From the NCBI RefSeq assembly GCF_020023385.1, contig NZ_JAIQCL010000007.1, forward strand, positions 177,619 to 241,618: a stretch of DNA of 64,000 nt, written 5' to 3'. Shown here piece after piece: positions 8,252 through 17,257 of this stretch. The notes below the pieces were generated by a model that did no database searches, was not told where the DNA came from, and saw nothing but the letters and a program-made list of their open reading frames with translations. Every line of letters starts with the position of its first letter. Positions within the stretch are counted from its first letter, which is position 1. The stretch comes from Planococcus circulans (GTDB taxonomy: Bacteria; Bacillota; Bacilli; Bacillales_A; Planococcaceae). A program made the translations under genes and the position numbers.

Positions 8252-9124
8252 ATGAGATTTGACGAAACCTATTCAGGAAAAATATTCATCAAAAGCCATC
8301 CGAATTACGAAGAGTCAAAAGCCGTCCTTTACGGCATGCCGATGGACTGGACAGTCAGCTACCGTCCGGGATCCCGTTTCGGCCCCAACAAAATCCGGGA
8401 AGTGTCAATCGGACTGGAAGAATACAGCCCGTATCTCGACCGTGAACTCGGGGACGTGAAGTTTTTCGATGCAGGCGATATTCCCTTGCCGTTCGGCAAT
8501 CCGGAAAAAAGTCTGATTGAAATCGAAACTTACGTGCACACGCTTTTAGCTGATGATAAAATCCCAATGGGCATGGGCGGCGAACATTTAGTGTCATTGC
8601 CGGTCATGAAAGCGGTCGCCAGCAAATACGACGACTTGGCGATCATCCATTTTGATGCACACACCGACCTTCGTGAAAACTACGAAGGCGAAGAATATTC
8701 ACATTCGACGCCGATCCGTAAAATCGCGGACCATATCGGACCGAAGAACGTCTATTCATTCGGCATCCGTTCGGGCATGAAAGAAGAATTCGAATGGGCC
8801 AAAGAGCAAGGCATGCACATTTCGAAATTTGAAGTGCTGGAGCCGTTGAAAGAAGTATTGCCGACCCTCGAAGGGCGCAACGTCTACGTGACGATCGATA
8901 TGGACGTGTTGGATCCGGCACACGCACCGGGAACAGGCACTGTCGACGCAGGCGGCATCACGTCGCGCGAATTGCTGGCTTCCATACATGCCATCGCAGC
9001 GTCAGGCGTCAACGTCGTCGGCTTCGACTTAGTAGAACTTGCACCTGTCTACGACCATTCCGACCAAACCGCAAACACAGCAAGCAAGCTGATGCGTGAG
9101 ATGATTTTGGGTTGGGTAAAGTAG
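8252..9124 (+). CDS. speB: Agmatinase
   Basis: Mn-dependent ureohydrolase converting agmatine to putrescine and urea. The 290-residue protein carries the ureohydrolase metal motifs GMGGEHLVSLP (His), DAHTDLRENYEGEEYSHSTP (Asp-His-Asp and the substrate loop) and DMDVLDPAHAPGTGT. The pairing with speE argues for agmatinase rather than arginase or formimidoylglutamase. A family A repeat begins 1 nt after the stop codon. Confidence 0.95.
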   Translation: MRFDETYSGKIFIKSHPNYEESKAVLYGMPMDWTVSYRPGSRFGPNKIREVSIGLEEYSPYLDRELGDVKFFDAGDIPLPFGNPEKSLIEIETYVHTLLADDKIPMGMGGEHLVSLPVMKAVASKYDDLAIIHFDAHTDLRENYEGEEYSHSTPIRKIADHIGPKNVYSFGIRSGMKEEFEWAKEQGMHISKFEVLEPLKEVLPTLEGRNVYVTIDMDVLDPAHAPGTGTVDAGGITSRELLASIHAIAASGVNVVGFDLVELAPVYDHSDQTANTASKLMREMILGWVK

Positions 9125-9125
9125 A

Positions 9126-9310
9126 GAAAAGCGGAAACGGCCGTTCAGCTCCGACAGGCATAAGATGATCTGACGAAGCGGCGTCCTTTGCCGCATAGTC
9201 AGAGTGGCTTATGACCCGAGGAGTTGGCCGTTGGAGTCTGGACAACAAAGAAAAGCGAAGGCAGCCGTCTAGCCGTGACAAGCGCAAGCGAACATCTGGA
9301 TTTGAATGAC
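9126..9310 (+). repeat. Family A structured repeat plus truncated second copy
   Basis: A full copy runs from GAAAAGCGG at 9126, 1 nt after the speB stop, to about 9249. Helices: ACGGCC/GGCCGT (P1), AGCTCC/GGAGTT (P2), CATAAG/CTTATG (P3), TCTGAC/GTCAGA (P4) and GCGGC/GCCGC (P5). A second copy starts at 9250, 124 nt later, and fades out by about 9310, just before the terminator. Confidence 0.88.
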
Positions 9311-9311
9311 A

Positions 9312-9352
9312 AAAAACCAAGCCGGTCTGGAATTTCCCAGATCGGCTTTTTC
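9312..9352 (+). terminator. Intrinsic terminator downstream of speB
   Basis: GCCGGTCTGG pairs with CCAGATCGGC around a short loop, preceded by an A run and followed by TTTTTC. It would terminate speE-speB after the repeat, so the repeat is likely part of that mRNA. Confidence 0.88.
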
Positions 9353-9456
9353 AATTTCATGTTAAAGTACAGAAACCGTAAATCAGAAGGAATGCTGAGA
9401 GAACCACAAAACCGGTCGAAGCCCTCCAAAATAGAATCTTTGATTTAAAACCGTTA

Positions 9457-9478
9457 AGATAATAGAGACTAATTATCT
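9457..9478 (+). promoter_or_regulatory. Inverted repeat, candidate Fur-type operator
   Basis: AGATAAT and ATTATCT form a perfect 7-nt inverted repeat spaced by 8 nt, 17 nt before the hmoB start. The half sites resemble Fur-box halves (GATAAT/ATTATC), but the spacing is not the classic 7-1-7 form. Confidence 0.45.
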
Positions 9479-9494
9479 GGAAGAGGTGCTGACA

Positions 9495-9992
9495 ATGGAA
9501 CTGTATAAATGGACGGGCCATCGCGATCAGGCGGTGACGTTGATGGCGAACTTGGCAAATGCACGGCTGATTTACTTGGTGAACGGCGACGAAGCGGTTC
9601 TGCTTTATGAAACAGAAGGCGGCCCAGGATTGCAGGGGGCAGAAGCTTATGGAGTATTGAATGCCGTGGGAGATATCAACGACGGTTACTACGCCGTATT
9701 CAATAATATTCCGGTGACGGAGGAAGGCCGTGAGCTGTTTGAATCACGCTTCCAAAATCGGGCAGGGATGGTTGAAAAGGAACCCGGCTTTGCAGCAATT
9801 CGCGTATTGCGTCCGCTGAATTCGGATACCTATGCGATTCTGACGATTTGGAAAGACGAGCAATCATTCAAAGACTGGCAGGAATCACAGGCATACGGCC
9901 ATGCACATGCAAAACGTGGCACGGCGGAAGGCATCGACAAACGCCCGAATATTTTCCCGCGCCCTTCTTTTGTGACGACTTATACGAGATGA
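9495..9992 (+). CDS. hmoB: Heme-degrading monooxygenase HmoB-like, ABM domain
   Basis: A 165-residue protein whose C-terminal half is an antibiotic-biosynthesis-monooxygenase (ABM) ferredoxin-like domain: YAVFNNIPVTEEGRELFESR, PGFAAIRVLRP, YAILTIWKDEQSFKDWQES, then a terminal His-containing AYGHAHAKR that matches the heme-ligand region of IsdG/HmoB. Length and N-terminal extension resemble B. subtilis HmoB, which releases iron from heme. The start is ATG 9495, 6 nt after AGAGGTG; an upstream GTG overlaps that site and is less likely. Monocistronic. A possible Fur-like site upstream would fit iron control. Confidence 0.85.
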   Translation: MELYKWTGHRDQAVTLMANLANARLIYLVNGDEAVLLYETEGGPGLQGAEAYGVLNAVGDINDGYYAVFNNIPVTEEGRELFESRFQNRAGMVEKEPGFAAIRVLRPLNSDTYAILTIWKDEQSFKDWQESQAYGHAHAKRGTAEGIDKRPNIFPRPSFVTTYTR

Positions 9993-10020
9993 ACAGATGC
10001 GCACTGCAATGAACAGGATC

Positions 10021-10064
10021 AAAGACCACGTAGCTTTGGCTGAGGCCAAAATATGTGGTCTTTT
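10021..10064 (+). terminator. Intrinsic terminator after hmoB
   Basis: AAAGACCAC pairs with GTGGTCTTT, with an inner TTTGGC/GCCAAA stem, followed by TTTG. Confidence 0.85.
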
Positions 10065-10094
10065 GTCTAATCTGCAGTTCCTGCCAATCCTTCA

Positions 10095-10124
10095 TTGAAA
10101 AAAACAGTCGAGTCGAGCTATAAT
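10095..10124 (+). promoter_or_regulatory. Candidate sigma-A promoter of ywiB-argS
   Basis: TTGAAA (10095-10100), 18-nt spacer, TATAAT (10119-10124), 35 nt before ywiB. Confidence 0.55.
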
Positions 10125-10159
10125 ATAAAGGTTATCAAAGGACGGGGAGGCGGAGAGCC

Positions 10160-10567
10160 ATGCAAAAGACAGTGACGATCAAACTGACGACGACGATCCG
10201 CCAGCCGGATATGGACGAGCAAGTGATGACGTTGGAATCCCAAGGAACCTTGACGGAGAAAAACGAGCTGCGCTATCTGCAATATGCGGAGCAGCAGGAC
10301 GAACTTGAAATCCGGACGACGGTCAAAATTCAAGACGATGAAGCGGTGATCATGAGAAGCGGCGGCCTGCAGATGCGGCTACCTTTTTTATTACATAAAG
10401 AACAAACCGGCAATCTGACCAATGAACAGGGGTCATTCATGCTGACGACAAAAGCACACGAGCTGTCGGTCAGCGATACGCGGTTCATGGTCCGCTACGA
10501 CCTTACGCTTGGTGCGGATCATGTCGGCGAATACGAAATGGAAATACAGTTTATGGAGGCTAAATGA
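10160..10567 (+). CDS. ywiB: DUF1934 protein (YwiB), calycin-like beta-barrel
   Basis: A 135-residue protein rich in alternating beta strands, with the family pattern of an N-terminal [11 protein letters not shown] strand and a C-terminal [20 protein letters not shown]. Function unknown. ATG 10160 follows GGGGAGGCGG. It overlaps the start of argS by 4 nt, and the ywiB-argS pairing is conserved in Bacillales. Confidence 0.85.
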   Translation: MQKTVTIKLTTTIRQPDMDEQVMTLESQGTLTEKNELRYLQYAEQQDELEIRTTVKIQDDEAVIMRSGGLQMRLPFLLHKEQTGNLTNEQGSFMLTTKAHELSVSDTRFMVRYDLTLGADHVGEYEMEIQFMEAK

Positions 10568-12228
10568 TGAATGCAGTAGAAAAAGTTCAACATGCGATTA
10601 AAACAGCGTTTAAAGAAGCGATCGAAAAAGCGGAATTGACGACCGAGCCGGTTGAAGTCCAACTTGAATCACCGAAAGACAAAGCGAACGGCGATTACGC
10701 CACGAACATTGCCATGCAATTGACGCGCTTGGCGAAAAAGCCGCCCCGCGCCATTGCCGAAGCGATTGTCGAAAACCTCGATAAAGATGCAGCAAATATC
10801 CAGACAGTTGAAATTGCCGGACCAGGCTTCATCAACATCACCATCAAAAAGGATTATTTGCAGGATGTCATCAAAACCGTGCTGGAGCAGAAAGCCGATT
10901 ATGGCCGTTCAACAGCAGGTGGCGGTGAACGCATCCAGGTGGAATTCGTATCAGCCAATCCCACAGGCGATCTGCACTTGGGCCATGCCCGGGGATCTTC
11001 AGTCGGCGATTCGCTGTGCAATGTATTGGACTTGGCAGGATACGAAGTATCACGCGAATATTACATTAACGATGCCGGCAATCAAATCAATAATTTGGCT
11101 TTGTCGATCGAAGCCCGTTATTTTGAAGCACTCGGCAAGGGAGAAAGCATGCCGGAAGACGGGTACCGCGGACAGGACATCAAAGACATCGCGGACGCGC
11201 TAGTCCAGGAACATGGCGATAAATTCGTCAGCATGACCCACGAAGAGCGCTTTGAAGCATTCCGCCAGCACGGATTGAAAGTGGAATTGGCGAAATTGCA
11301 GCAGGATCTGGCGGACTTCCGTGTGGAATTCGACGTTTGGTATTCTGAATCGTCCCTTTACAAAAATGGCAAAATTGATGATGCGCTGGCTAAACTCCGT
11401 GCCAATGGACATGTCTACGAAGAAGATGGGGCGACTTGGTTCCGTTCAACGACCTTTGGAGATGACAAGGACCGCGTGTTGATCAAGAATGACGGCACGT
11501 ACACATATTTGATGCCCGACGTCGCTTACCATGAAGACAAATTGCAGCGCGGATTCGACAAGCTCATCAATGTCTGGGGAGCTGATCACCACGGCTATAT
11601 CCCGCGCATGAAGGCGGCGATCCAGGCACTTGGTTATGATCGCGACACGCTAGAAGTCAGCATCATCCAGATGGTGCAATTGTACAAAGACGGCGAAAAG
11701 ATGAAGATGAGCAAACGTACCGGTAAAGCGGTGACGATGCGCGAACTGGTTGAACTCGTCGGCTTGGATGCGGTGCGTTATTTCTTCGCGATGCGTTCAG
11801 GCGATACGCATATGGACTTTGATTTGGATTTGGCCGTTTCACAGTCCAATGAAAATCCGGTCTATTACTCGCAATATGCCCATGCCCGCATCTCTTCAAT
11901 TCTGCGCCAGGCAGAGGAGCAAGGTCTGTTGGCTTCAGAAGGACAGTTGAACTTATTGACTTCTGAAAAAGAAATCGATGTCCTGAAGAAAATTGGGGAT
12001 TTCCCGCAAGTGATCGCCGATGCAGCGAAGCAGCGCGCGCCTCATAGAGTTACGACCTATATCCATGAATTGGCATCCAATTTCCACAGCTTCTACAATG
12101 CCAATAAAGTATTGGACGCGTCGAATCCGGAATTGACTGGCGCCCGTCTCGCATTGATCACAGCCGTGAAAACGACTTTAGCCAATGCATTGAAAACAGT
12201 CGGCGTTGCAGCTCCGGAAAAAATGTAA
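10564..12228 (+). CDS. argS: Arginyl-tRNA synthetase
   Basis: Class I aminoacyl-tRNA synthetase that charges tRNA-Arg. The 554-residue protein shows the N-terminal Arg-specific domain, the HIGH motif as [13 protein letters not shown] (about residues 135-147), the KMSK-type loop [17 protein letters not shown] (about 379-395), and an alpha-helical anticodon-binding domain ending [25 protein letters not shown] codons at 10564 and 10567 both fit GGAGG in the end of ywiB; overlap suggests translational coupling. No terminator separates it from the cobalamin riboswitch region. Confidence 0.97.
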   Translation: MMNAVEKVQHAIKTAFKEAIEKAELTTEPVEVQLESPKDKANGDYATNIAMQLTRLAKKPPRAIAEAIVENLDKDAANIQTVEIAGPGFINITIKKDYLQDVIKTVLEQKADYGRSTAGGGERIQVEFVSANPTGDLHLGHARGSSVGDSLCNVLDLAGYEVSREYYINDAGNQINNLALSIEARYFEALGKGESMPEDGYRGQDIKDIADALVQEHGDKFVSMTHEERFEAFRQHGLKVELAKLQQDLADFRVEFDVWYSESSLYKNGKIDDALAKLRANGHVYEEDGATWFRSTTFGDDKDRVLIKNDGTYTYLMPDVAYHEDKLQRGFDKLINVWGADHHGYIPRMKAAIQALGYDRDTLEVSIIQMVQLYKDGEKMKMSKRTGKAVTMRELVELVGLDAVRYFFAMRSGDTHMDFDLDLAVSQSNENPVYYSQYAHARISSILRQAEEQGLLASEGQLNLLTSEKEIDVLKKIGDFPQVIADAAKQRAPHRVTTYIHELASNFHSFYNANKVLDASNPELTGARLALITAVKTTLANALKTVGVAAPEKM

Positions 12229-12250
12229 GAAACACACCCGCGTTTAGGTG

Positions 12251-12256
12251 TATAAT
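12251..12256 (+). promoter_or_regulatory. Candidate -10 element of the cobalamin operon
   Basis: TATAAT at 12251-12256, about 40 nt upstream of the riboswitch. No good -35 hexamer is present at 16-18 nt, so strength and identity are uncertain. Confidence 0.4.
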
Positions 12257-12289
12257 AATAGAGAAGTAACAGAATATGATAACAATTCA

Positions 12290-12450
12290 TAAAGGTGCTT
12301 ATGTCTAAGAACATGAGTTAAAAGGGAAGCCGGTTCAATTCCGGCGCGGTCCCGCCACTGTATGTGAGAGGAATCTGCTAGATGCCACTGAAGCGATGCT
12401 TTGGGAAGGTGCAGAAACCGACGACCACAAGCCAGGAGACCTGCCTTTAT
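12290..12450 (+). promoter_or_regulatory. Cobalamin riboswitch
   Basis: The conserved aptamer core is readable: AAAGGTGCTTATG at the 5' side, GGGAAGCCGGT then GCGGTCCCGCCACTGT (about 12323-12362), and the B12 box AAGCCAGGAGACCTGCC at 12429-12445. It lies upstream of thirteen cobalamin uptake and salvage genes, so adenosylcobalamin binding should switch the operon off. Confidence 0.96.
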
Positions 12451-12465
12451 GACGACACACCCAAA

Positions 12466-12545
12466 CGCCTGCGAGGAAAGGCTGGATGCGCATGCTTTTT
12501 TATGGCGTCCTTTCCATCCCTCGCAGTTTGCTGCGGGGGATTTTG
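12466..12545 (+). terminator. Riboswitch expression platform with terminator
   Basis: CCCTCGCAG pairs with CTGCGGGGG around TTTG (12518-12539), followed by ATTTTG. The 5' arm is also complementary to GCGAGGAAAGG at about 12471-12481, immediately 3' of the aptamer, which gives a competing antiterminator. The two pairings are mutually exclusive, as expected for transcription attenuation. Confidence 0.75.
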
Positions 12546-12619
12546 TGTTCCCAAGAAAATTTTTCAACCTTTTGTACCTGAATTGTTTAAGGAGTTATTT
12601 CTATCATTTAATAAAATGG

Positions 12620-12843
12620 CTAGATAAGTTGAGCTAAAGAAATAGCATTTTATATATCGCTGCGACTATCAGAGAAAACTCTAAAGATATGGAGTGAAAC
12701 AGCGAAGACTCCTGCGGCTTAGCGAGACGACCGATACACCGCAGGGAGCGCAGCGGACGAGGAGGATTGGGCGCGAGCCCGCTGGAAAGCGTAGCTGTTT
12801 TACGGAATATCTACTACTACAAATTATTAGTTCAATTTATATA
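12620..12843. repeat. Family B repeat with outer inverted repeats
   Basis: Outer arms ATAAGTTGAGCTAA (12624-12637) and TTAGTTCAATTTAT (12827-12840) are inverted with two mismatches. Inner arms GATATGGAGTGAAACAGC (12686-12703) and GCTGTTTTACGGAATATC (12794-12811) also pair. No gene inside. It sits between the riboswitch terminator and btuF, so the btuF mRNA would carry it. Confidence 0.75.
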
Positions 12844-12878
12844 GATAAAGCATTACAAACAACAAGGGGGTTTTATTC

Positions 12879-13853
12879 ATGAAGAAGATTTGGAAATTTG
12901 GAGCAACAGCAGGGTTGGCCGCGGTTTTAATGGCAGGGTGCGGAGATACGGCAACACCGGTGGAAGAAGACGTGGAAACACCGGCAGAACCGCCGACAGA
13001 AGTGGTGGATGTTGAATTTCCAGTGACCATGACGGATGCAGTCGGGGAAGAAGTGGTCATTGAGGAAGAACCGGAAGCTATTGTCTCAATGGTGCCGTCG
13101 AATACGGAAATCGTCTATGAGTTAGGGGCGGGCGACAAAATGGTCGGGGTCTCGGATTTTGACAATTACCCGGAAGAGGCAACAGAAGTCGAGAAAATCG
13201 GCGGCCAGGAATTCAATGTGGAGAAAATCATCAGCCTTCAGCCGGACTTGGTGCTGGCCCATGAATCCGGACTGGGTGTCGGAGACGCAGGCTTACAGCA
13301 ATTGCGTGATGCGGGACTTGATGTATTCGTCGTCAATAATGCGATCAGTTTTGAAGAAGTCTATGATTCCATCACGGTTATCGCGCAAGCGACCGGTACG
13401 ATGGAAGCAGCGGAAAGCATTGTTTCAGAAATGGAAGTACAAGTGGCGGAAATCGAGGAACTGGCAAGTACAATCGAAGAGCCGAAAACAGTCTTTTTGG
13501 AAGTTGGCAGCCAGCCGGACATCTATACGACCGGTAAAGGGACATTTATGGACGAAATGCTGACACTCATCAACGCTGAAAATGTAGCCGGCGATTTGGA
13601 AGGTTGGGTAAGCATGGATCCGGAAGCCATCGTTGCGGCTAATCCAGATGTGATCATTACAACTGAGGGTGCCTATGTAGAAGACGCTGTCGAACAGATC
13701 AAATCACGCAGCGGCTTCGCAGAAGTGACTGCTGTTAAAGAAGAAGCTGTCTATAACCTGGATTCGGATATGCTCACCCGTTCAGGCCCACGCTTATCAG
13801 AAGGGCTGATGGAAATGGCGCAAGCTGTTTACCCTGAAGTTTTCAATGACTAA
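12879..13853 (+). CDS. btuF: Corrinoid ABC transporter substrate-binding lipoprotein
   Basis: Extracellular lipoprotein that captures cobalamin or cobinamide for the BtuCD-type importer. A lipoprotein signal is visible: MKKIWKFG, a hydrophobic core and the lipobox LMAGC (Cys at residue 21), then an acidic Pro/Glu/Thr linker. The body is a class III periplasmic-binding fold with IVSMVPSNTEIVYELGAGDKM and VEKIISLQPDLVLAHES. Such proteins are hard to tell from siderophore binders by sequence. The riboswitch and downstream genes give the corrinoid assignment. It overlaps btuC by 8 nt. Confidence 0.88.
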   Translation: MKKIWKFGATAGLAAVLMAGCGDTATPVEEDVETPAEPPTEVVDVEFPVTMTDAVGEEVVIEEEPEAIVSMVPSNTEIVYELGAGDKMVGVSDFDNYPEEATEVEKIGGQEFNVEKIISLQPDLVLAHESGLGVGDAGLQQLRDAGLDVFVVNNAISFEEVYDSITVIAQATGTMEAAESIVSEMEVQVAEIEELASTIEEPKTVFLEVGSQPDIYTTGKGTFMDEMLTLINAENVAGDLEGWVSMDPEAIVAANPDVIITTEGAYVEDAVEQIKSRSGFAEVTAVKEEAVYNLDSDMLTRSGPRLSEGLMEMAQAVYPEVFND

Positions 13854-14838
13854 GAATGTACTGGCATACAGCGTCTCGCTGCTGATTTTAGCAGGAGCCG
13901 TACTGCTGGGAGTAACGGTCGGAACGGTCTCCATTTCACCGGTCGTGCTGTGGAATCCGTCAGCGGATGAAGCAGCTGCCAATATACTATGGAACATCCG
14001 CATGCCCCGTGTCATTTTAGCAGGGCTTGTCGGTGCGGCGCTGGCGATTGCCGGTGCAGCGTTTCAGGGGCTTCTGAAGAATCCACTGGCCGATCCTTAC
14101 ACCTTGGGAGTGTCTTCCGGTGCCTCAGTCGGCGCTGTGATGACGCTCTTTTTTGGTATTTCGATTCCGTTTCTGGGACCATTCACCTTACCGGTCATGA
14201 GCATGATCGGTGCGCTTTTGACGATGCTTGCCGTCATGAGCTTCGCCAAGCTGGTGGACCGCTCCATGAAAATGGAAACGGTCATTTTGACAGGCATCAT
14301 CTTCAGTTCATTTCTCGGATCGATCATTTCCCTGATGATCGCGTTGACCGGGGAAGAATTGCGCCAAATCATCGGCTGGCTGCTCGGCAGTGTGTCGATG
14401 CGGGGCTGGCCATACGTACGGATGGCGCTGCCCTTCGTTTTGATCGGCTCTTTCGTTTTATGGCTGAAGCGCCGTGAGTTGAACGCCATGCTGTTCGGGG
14501 AAGAGCGCGCGCAGCATTTAGGTGTGGATGTCAAAAAGAGCAAAATGACGATTTTAATCGGTGGTTCGGTACTGACGGGAGCAGCTGTTTCGGTTTCAGG
14601 AACCATCGGCTTTGTCGGCTTGGTCGTTCCGCATATGACCCGGTTGCTGTGGGGTTCGGACCATCGGCACGTTTTGCCTTTATCGTTCATCAACGGAGCA
14701 GCTCTTTTGATTGTCTGTGATTTGGTATCACGAACCATCATTTCACCGACGGAATTGCCGATCGGTGTCATTACCGCCTTTATTGGAGCGCCGGTATTTG
14801 CATTCATCTTTTTCCGACAACGCAAAGGAGGAGCTTAA
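13846..14838 (+). CDS. btuC: Corrinoid ABC transporter permease (FecCD family)
   Basis: A 330-residue polytopic membrane protein of the FecCD/BtuC family with about ten hydrophobic segments. Family motifs include IRMPRVILAGLVGAALAIAG, GAAFQGLLKNPLADPYTLGVSSGA and FVGLVVPHMTRLL near the C-terminus, the latter the cytoplasmic loop contacting the ATPase. The final RGLI-type region and FIFFRQRKGGA end are typical. It forms the channel for the preceding binding protein and the following ATPase. Confidence 0.92.
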   Translation: MTKNVLAYSVSLLILAGAVLLGVTVGTVSISPVVLWNPSADEAAANILWNIRMPRVILAGLVGAALAIAGAAFQGLLKNPLADPYTLGVSSGASVGAVMTLFFGISIPFLGPFTLPVMSMIGALLTMLAVMSFAKLVDRSMKMETVILTGIIFSSFLGSIISLMIALTGEELRQIIGWLLGSVSMRGWPYVRMALPFVLIGSFVLWLKRRELNAMLFGEERAQHLGVDVKKSKMTILIGGSVLTGAAVSVSGTIGFVGLVVPHMTRLLWGSDHRHVLPLSFINGAALLIVCDLVSRTIISPTELPIGVITAFIGAPVFAFIFFRQRKGGA

Positions 14839-14840
14839 CT

Positions 14841-16307
14841 ATGCTTGAAATAAAAGGGCTGACAGGCGGTTACGGCGATCAGGATATCGTCAAAGACGTA
14901 TCGTTTACTGTCGATAAAGGCTCAATTCTCGGTATTTTAGGACCAAACGGGAGCGGCAAATCGACCCTGATGAAACTGATCAGCGGCGTGCTGCCGGCAG
15001 CAAAAGGGGATGTCCGGATAGACGGTGTATCGGTTGCTGATTTTCCGGCAAAGGATTTGGCCAGAAAAATGGCGGTCTTGCCTCAATTGCATGCCCACGC
15101 TTTTGCCCATACCGTCCGGGAAACGATTTCACTTGGCAGATACCCACATCAAAGCGGCTGGTTTTCTTCCTGGTCGGAAGAAGATGAGCAGGCCGTACTG
15201 CAGGCGATGCGCCTGATGGACATCAGCCATTACGAAAAAACTCAGATCGACCGGATGTCGGGCGGCGAACAACAGCGCGTCTTTGTGGCTCAGGCACTGG
15301 CGCAGGATGCAGGAATTCTGTTGCTGGATGAGCCGACCAACCATCTGGACATCAACCATCAGAAGGAATTACTCGACACCATCAAAAAGCAGGCCATCGA
15401 AAAAGACTTGACGATTGTCTCCATTTTTCATGATATCAACCTGGCGTCGATGTATTGCGATCAATTGCTGCTGCTGGACCGGGGACAGGTTGTCCGGATC
15501 GGCGAACCGCATGAAGTGGTTCGGGAACAGGACATCGAAACGGTCTATCATACACGCGTCAGCAATCATCCGCATCCTGAATTGCCGAAGCCGCAGATCA
15601 CTTTATTGCCTGGGATCGAACGTGAAGCCGATTTCCACACCATACGCGCTGAGGAATTTCAGATTTCCAAAGATATGGTCCTTTATGAAAGCCCGATTCC
15701 GTTAAAGACGGTTTCTTCAGCGGTTGTCAACGCGGGTTCCGGATGGTTCCGTAACTTTATGAACCGCCATGTGGATGCTTTTTATAATATCAATGACAGC
15801 GTCCAGGAAATGTCCGATTTCATTGAACTGAGCGGATTGAAGACGACGGATACGGTAGGGATGATGACCGCTGTCCAGACGCAGGACGCCATCATCAAAG
15901 AATACCTTGGTCCATTCGGTTCAGTCGTGATTGCTGTTACGGCGGGCGTCGGCAACGGCGTGGATGTCTCGAAAGCCGTGGAGCGTACATTGCGCGTCGG
16001 GACCATCAACACATGGATACTGGTCAATGGTGTATTATCAGATGAAGCTTTTATCCAGGCGATGATCACCGCGACAGAAGCCAAAACAAAAGCACTCCAG
16101 CAGGAACAGGTCAAAGATCCGTTGACGGGTACGATCGCAACGGGCACATCTACGGACAGCTGCCTGGTGGCGGCAACGCAGCAGGGCGAACAATTGCCTT
16201 ACGCGGGACCTATCACCGAACTTGGAAAATTGATCGGTGTCGGTGTTTTTGAATGCACCATCGAAGCGCTCAAACTCTACCAGCAGGCGAAAGCGAAAAG
16301 CATATGA
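14841..16307 (+). CDS. Fusion of BtuD ATPase with CbiZ amidohydrolase
   Basis: A 488-residue two-domain protein. Residues about 1-250 form an ABC ATPase: Walker A GPNGSGKST (about 34-42), Q-loop LPQLHAH, signature MSGGEQQRV, Walker B ILLLDEPTNHLD and H-loop IFHDIN. Residues about 270-488 are a CbiZ-type adenosylcobinamide amidohydrolase (VGMMTAVQTQD, AVTAGVGNGVDVS, TGTIATGTSTDSCLVA), which cleaves the nucleotide loop of adenosylpseudocobalamin-type corrinoids to adenosylcobyric acid. Coupling import to remodelling is inferred from the fusion. No frameshift is seen at the junction, so the fusion is real in this sequence. It overlaps cbiB by 4 nt. Confidence 0.9.
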   Translation: MLEIKGLTGGYGDQDIVKDVSFTVDKGSILGILGPNGSGKSTLMKLISGVLPAAKGDVRIDGVSVADFPAKDLARKMAVLPQLHAHAFAHTVRETISLGRYPHQSGWFSSWSEEDEQAVLQAMRLMDISHYEKTQIDRMSGGEQQRVFVAQALAQDAGILLLDEPTNHLDINHQKELLDTIKKQAIEKDLTIVSIFHDINLASMYCDQLLLLDRGQVVRIGEPHEVVREQDIETVYHTRVSNHPHPELPKPQITLLPGIEREADFHTIRAEEFQISKDMVLYESPIPLKTVSSAVVNAGSGWFRNFMNRHVDAFYNINDSVQEMSDFIELSGLKTTDTVGMMTAVQTQDAIIKEYLGPFGSVVIAVTAGVGNGVDVSKAVERTLRVGTINTWILVNGVLSDEAFIQAMITATEAKTKALQQEQVKDPLTGTIATGTSTDSCLVAATQQGEQLPYAGPITELGKLIGVGVFECTIEALKLYQQAKAKSI

Positions 16308-17257
16308 TTCCTCATTTGAGTGCCATTGCGCTGGGATTGGCCATCGACCGCATCGTCGGTGATCCACCGAATTGGCCGCATCCGGTTCGCTGGATCGGCA
16401 CAGCCATCACCAAGCTGACCAAACGATGGAACCACGGGCCGAACGCCTTCCGAAACGGTTTCCTGCTGCTGGCGACGATTGCAGTTTCGTCCTTTTTGAT
16501 CGTATACGCGATTGTTTTTTTGGCCTATTCACTGAATGTCTTTGCAGGAATTGCTGTTGAAGCACTGCTCATCGCTTCGGGCCTGGCCCAAAAGAGCCTG
16601 AAGGATGCAGCGATGGATGTCTACAATCCGCTGACGAACAAACACATGGAACTGGCACGAGAGAAATTGTCATGGATTGTCGGCAGAGATACCGTTGGGT
16701 TAAGTGAAAGCGAAATTACGAGAGGCGTCGTAGAAACGGTATCAGAAAATACCAGTGACGGGGTAACAGCTCCGTTGTTCTGGGCATTTCTTTTAGGCGC
16801 ACCCGGCTTATGGCTTTACAAAGCGGTCAATACGCTGGATTCGATGGTCGGCTACCAGAATGAGGAGTATGAGAAATTCGGCTTTGCCTCCGCAAAAGCG
16901 GACGATGTCTTGAACTTTATTCCGAGCCGACTGACGGGGATGTTGATTTTATTGATGACGGAAAATAAGCGTTCACTGACCATGCGTCAGCGTTTTTCAG
17001 AATGGCTGCGGGATGCTCCGAAGCACCCGAGCCCGAACAGCGGCTGGCTGGAAGCGGCGACTGCCGTGCAATTGGGGGTAGAACTTGGTGGAGTGAACCG
17101 CTACAAGGGAGTCGAGTCGGACCGTGCGCGTATGGGAAGACCGATTCATCCACTGGAAGCGCATCATATCAAGGATGCCGTCAGCCATATGCAGACGGTC
17201 ACCATGGGTTTTTTCATTTTATTTGCCTTAGGAGGAATTTTGCTTGGAGTTGCCTAA
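16304..17257 (+). CDS. cbiB: Adenosylcobinamide-phosphate synthase (CbiB)
   Basis: Membrane enzyme attaching aminopropanol-phosphate to adenosylcobyric acid. The 317-residue protein begins with a hydrophobic helix and LAIDRIVGDPPNWPHPVRWIG, the hallmark of CbiB, followed by VVETVSENTSDGVTAPLFWAF and NTLDSMVGYQNEEYEKFG. ATG 16304 overlaps the btuD-cbiZ stop (ATGA). It accepts adenosylcobyric acid released by the preceding CbiZ domain and uses the product of the next gene (CobD), so three adjacent genes form a coherent remodelling step. Confidence 0.95.
   Translation: MIPHLSAIALGLAIDRIVGDPPNWPHPVRWIGTAITKLTKRWNHGPNAFRNGFLLLATIAVSSFLIVYAIVFLAYSLNVFAGIAVEALLIASGLAQKSLKDAAMDVYNPLTNKHMELAREKLSWIVGRDTVGLSESEITRGVVETVSENTSDGVTAPLFWAFLLGAPGLWLYKAVNTLDSMVGYQNEEYEKFGFASAKADDVLNFIPSRLTGMLILLMTENKRSLTMRQRFSEWLRDAPKHPSPNSGWLEAATAVQLGVELGGVNRYKGVESDRARMGRPIHPLEAHHIKDAVSHMQTVTMGFFILFALGGILLGVA

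Noticed and set aside
12244..12637. Frames of 78-107 codons over the cobalamin riboswitch
   Set aside because: They overlap a structured RNA with a full consensus core and have no coding features.
14097..14825. A 242-codon minus-strand frame opposite btuC
   Set aside because: The plus-strand frame is a clear FecCD permease; the antisense frame is a composition shadow.
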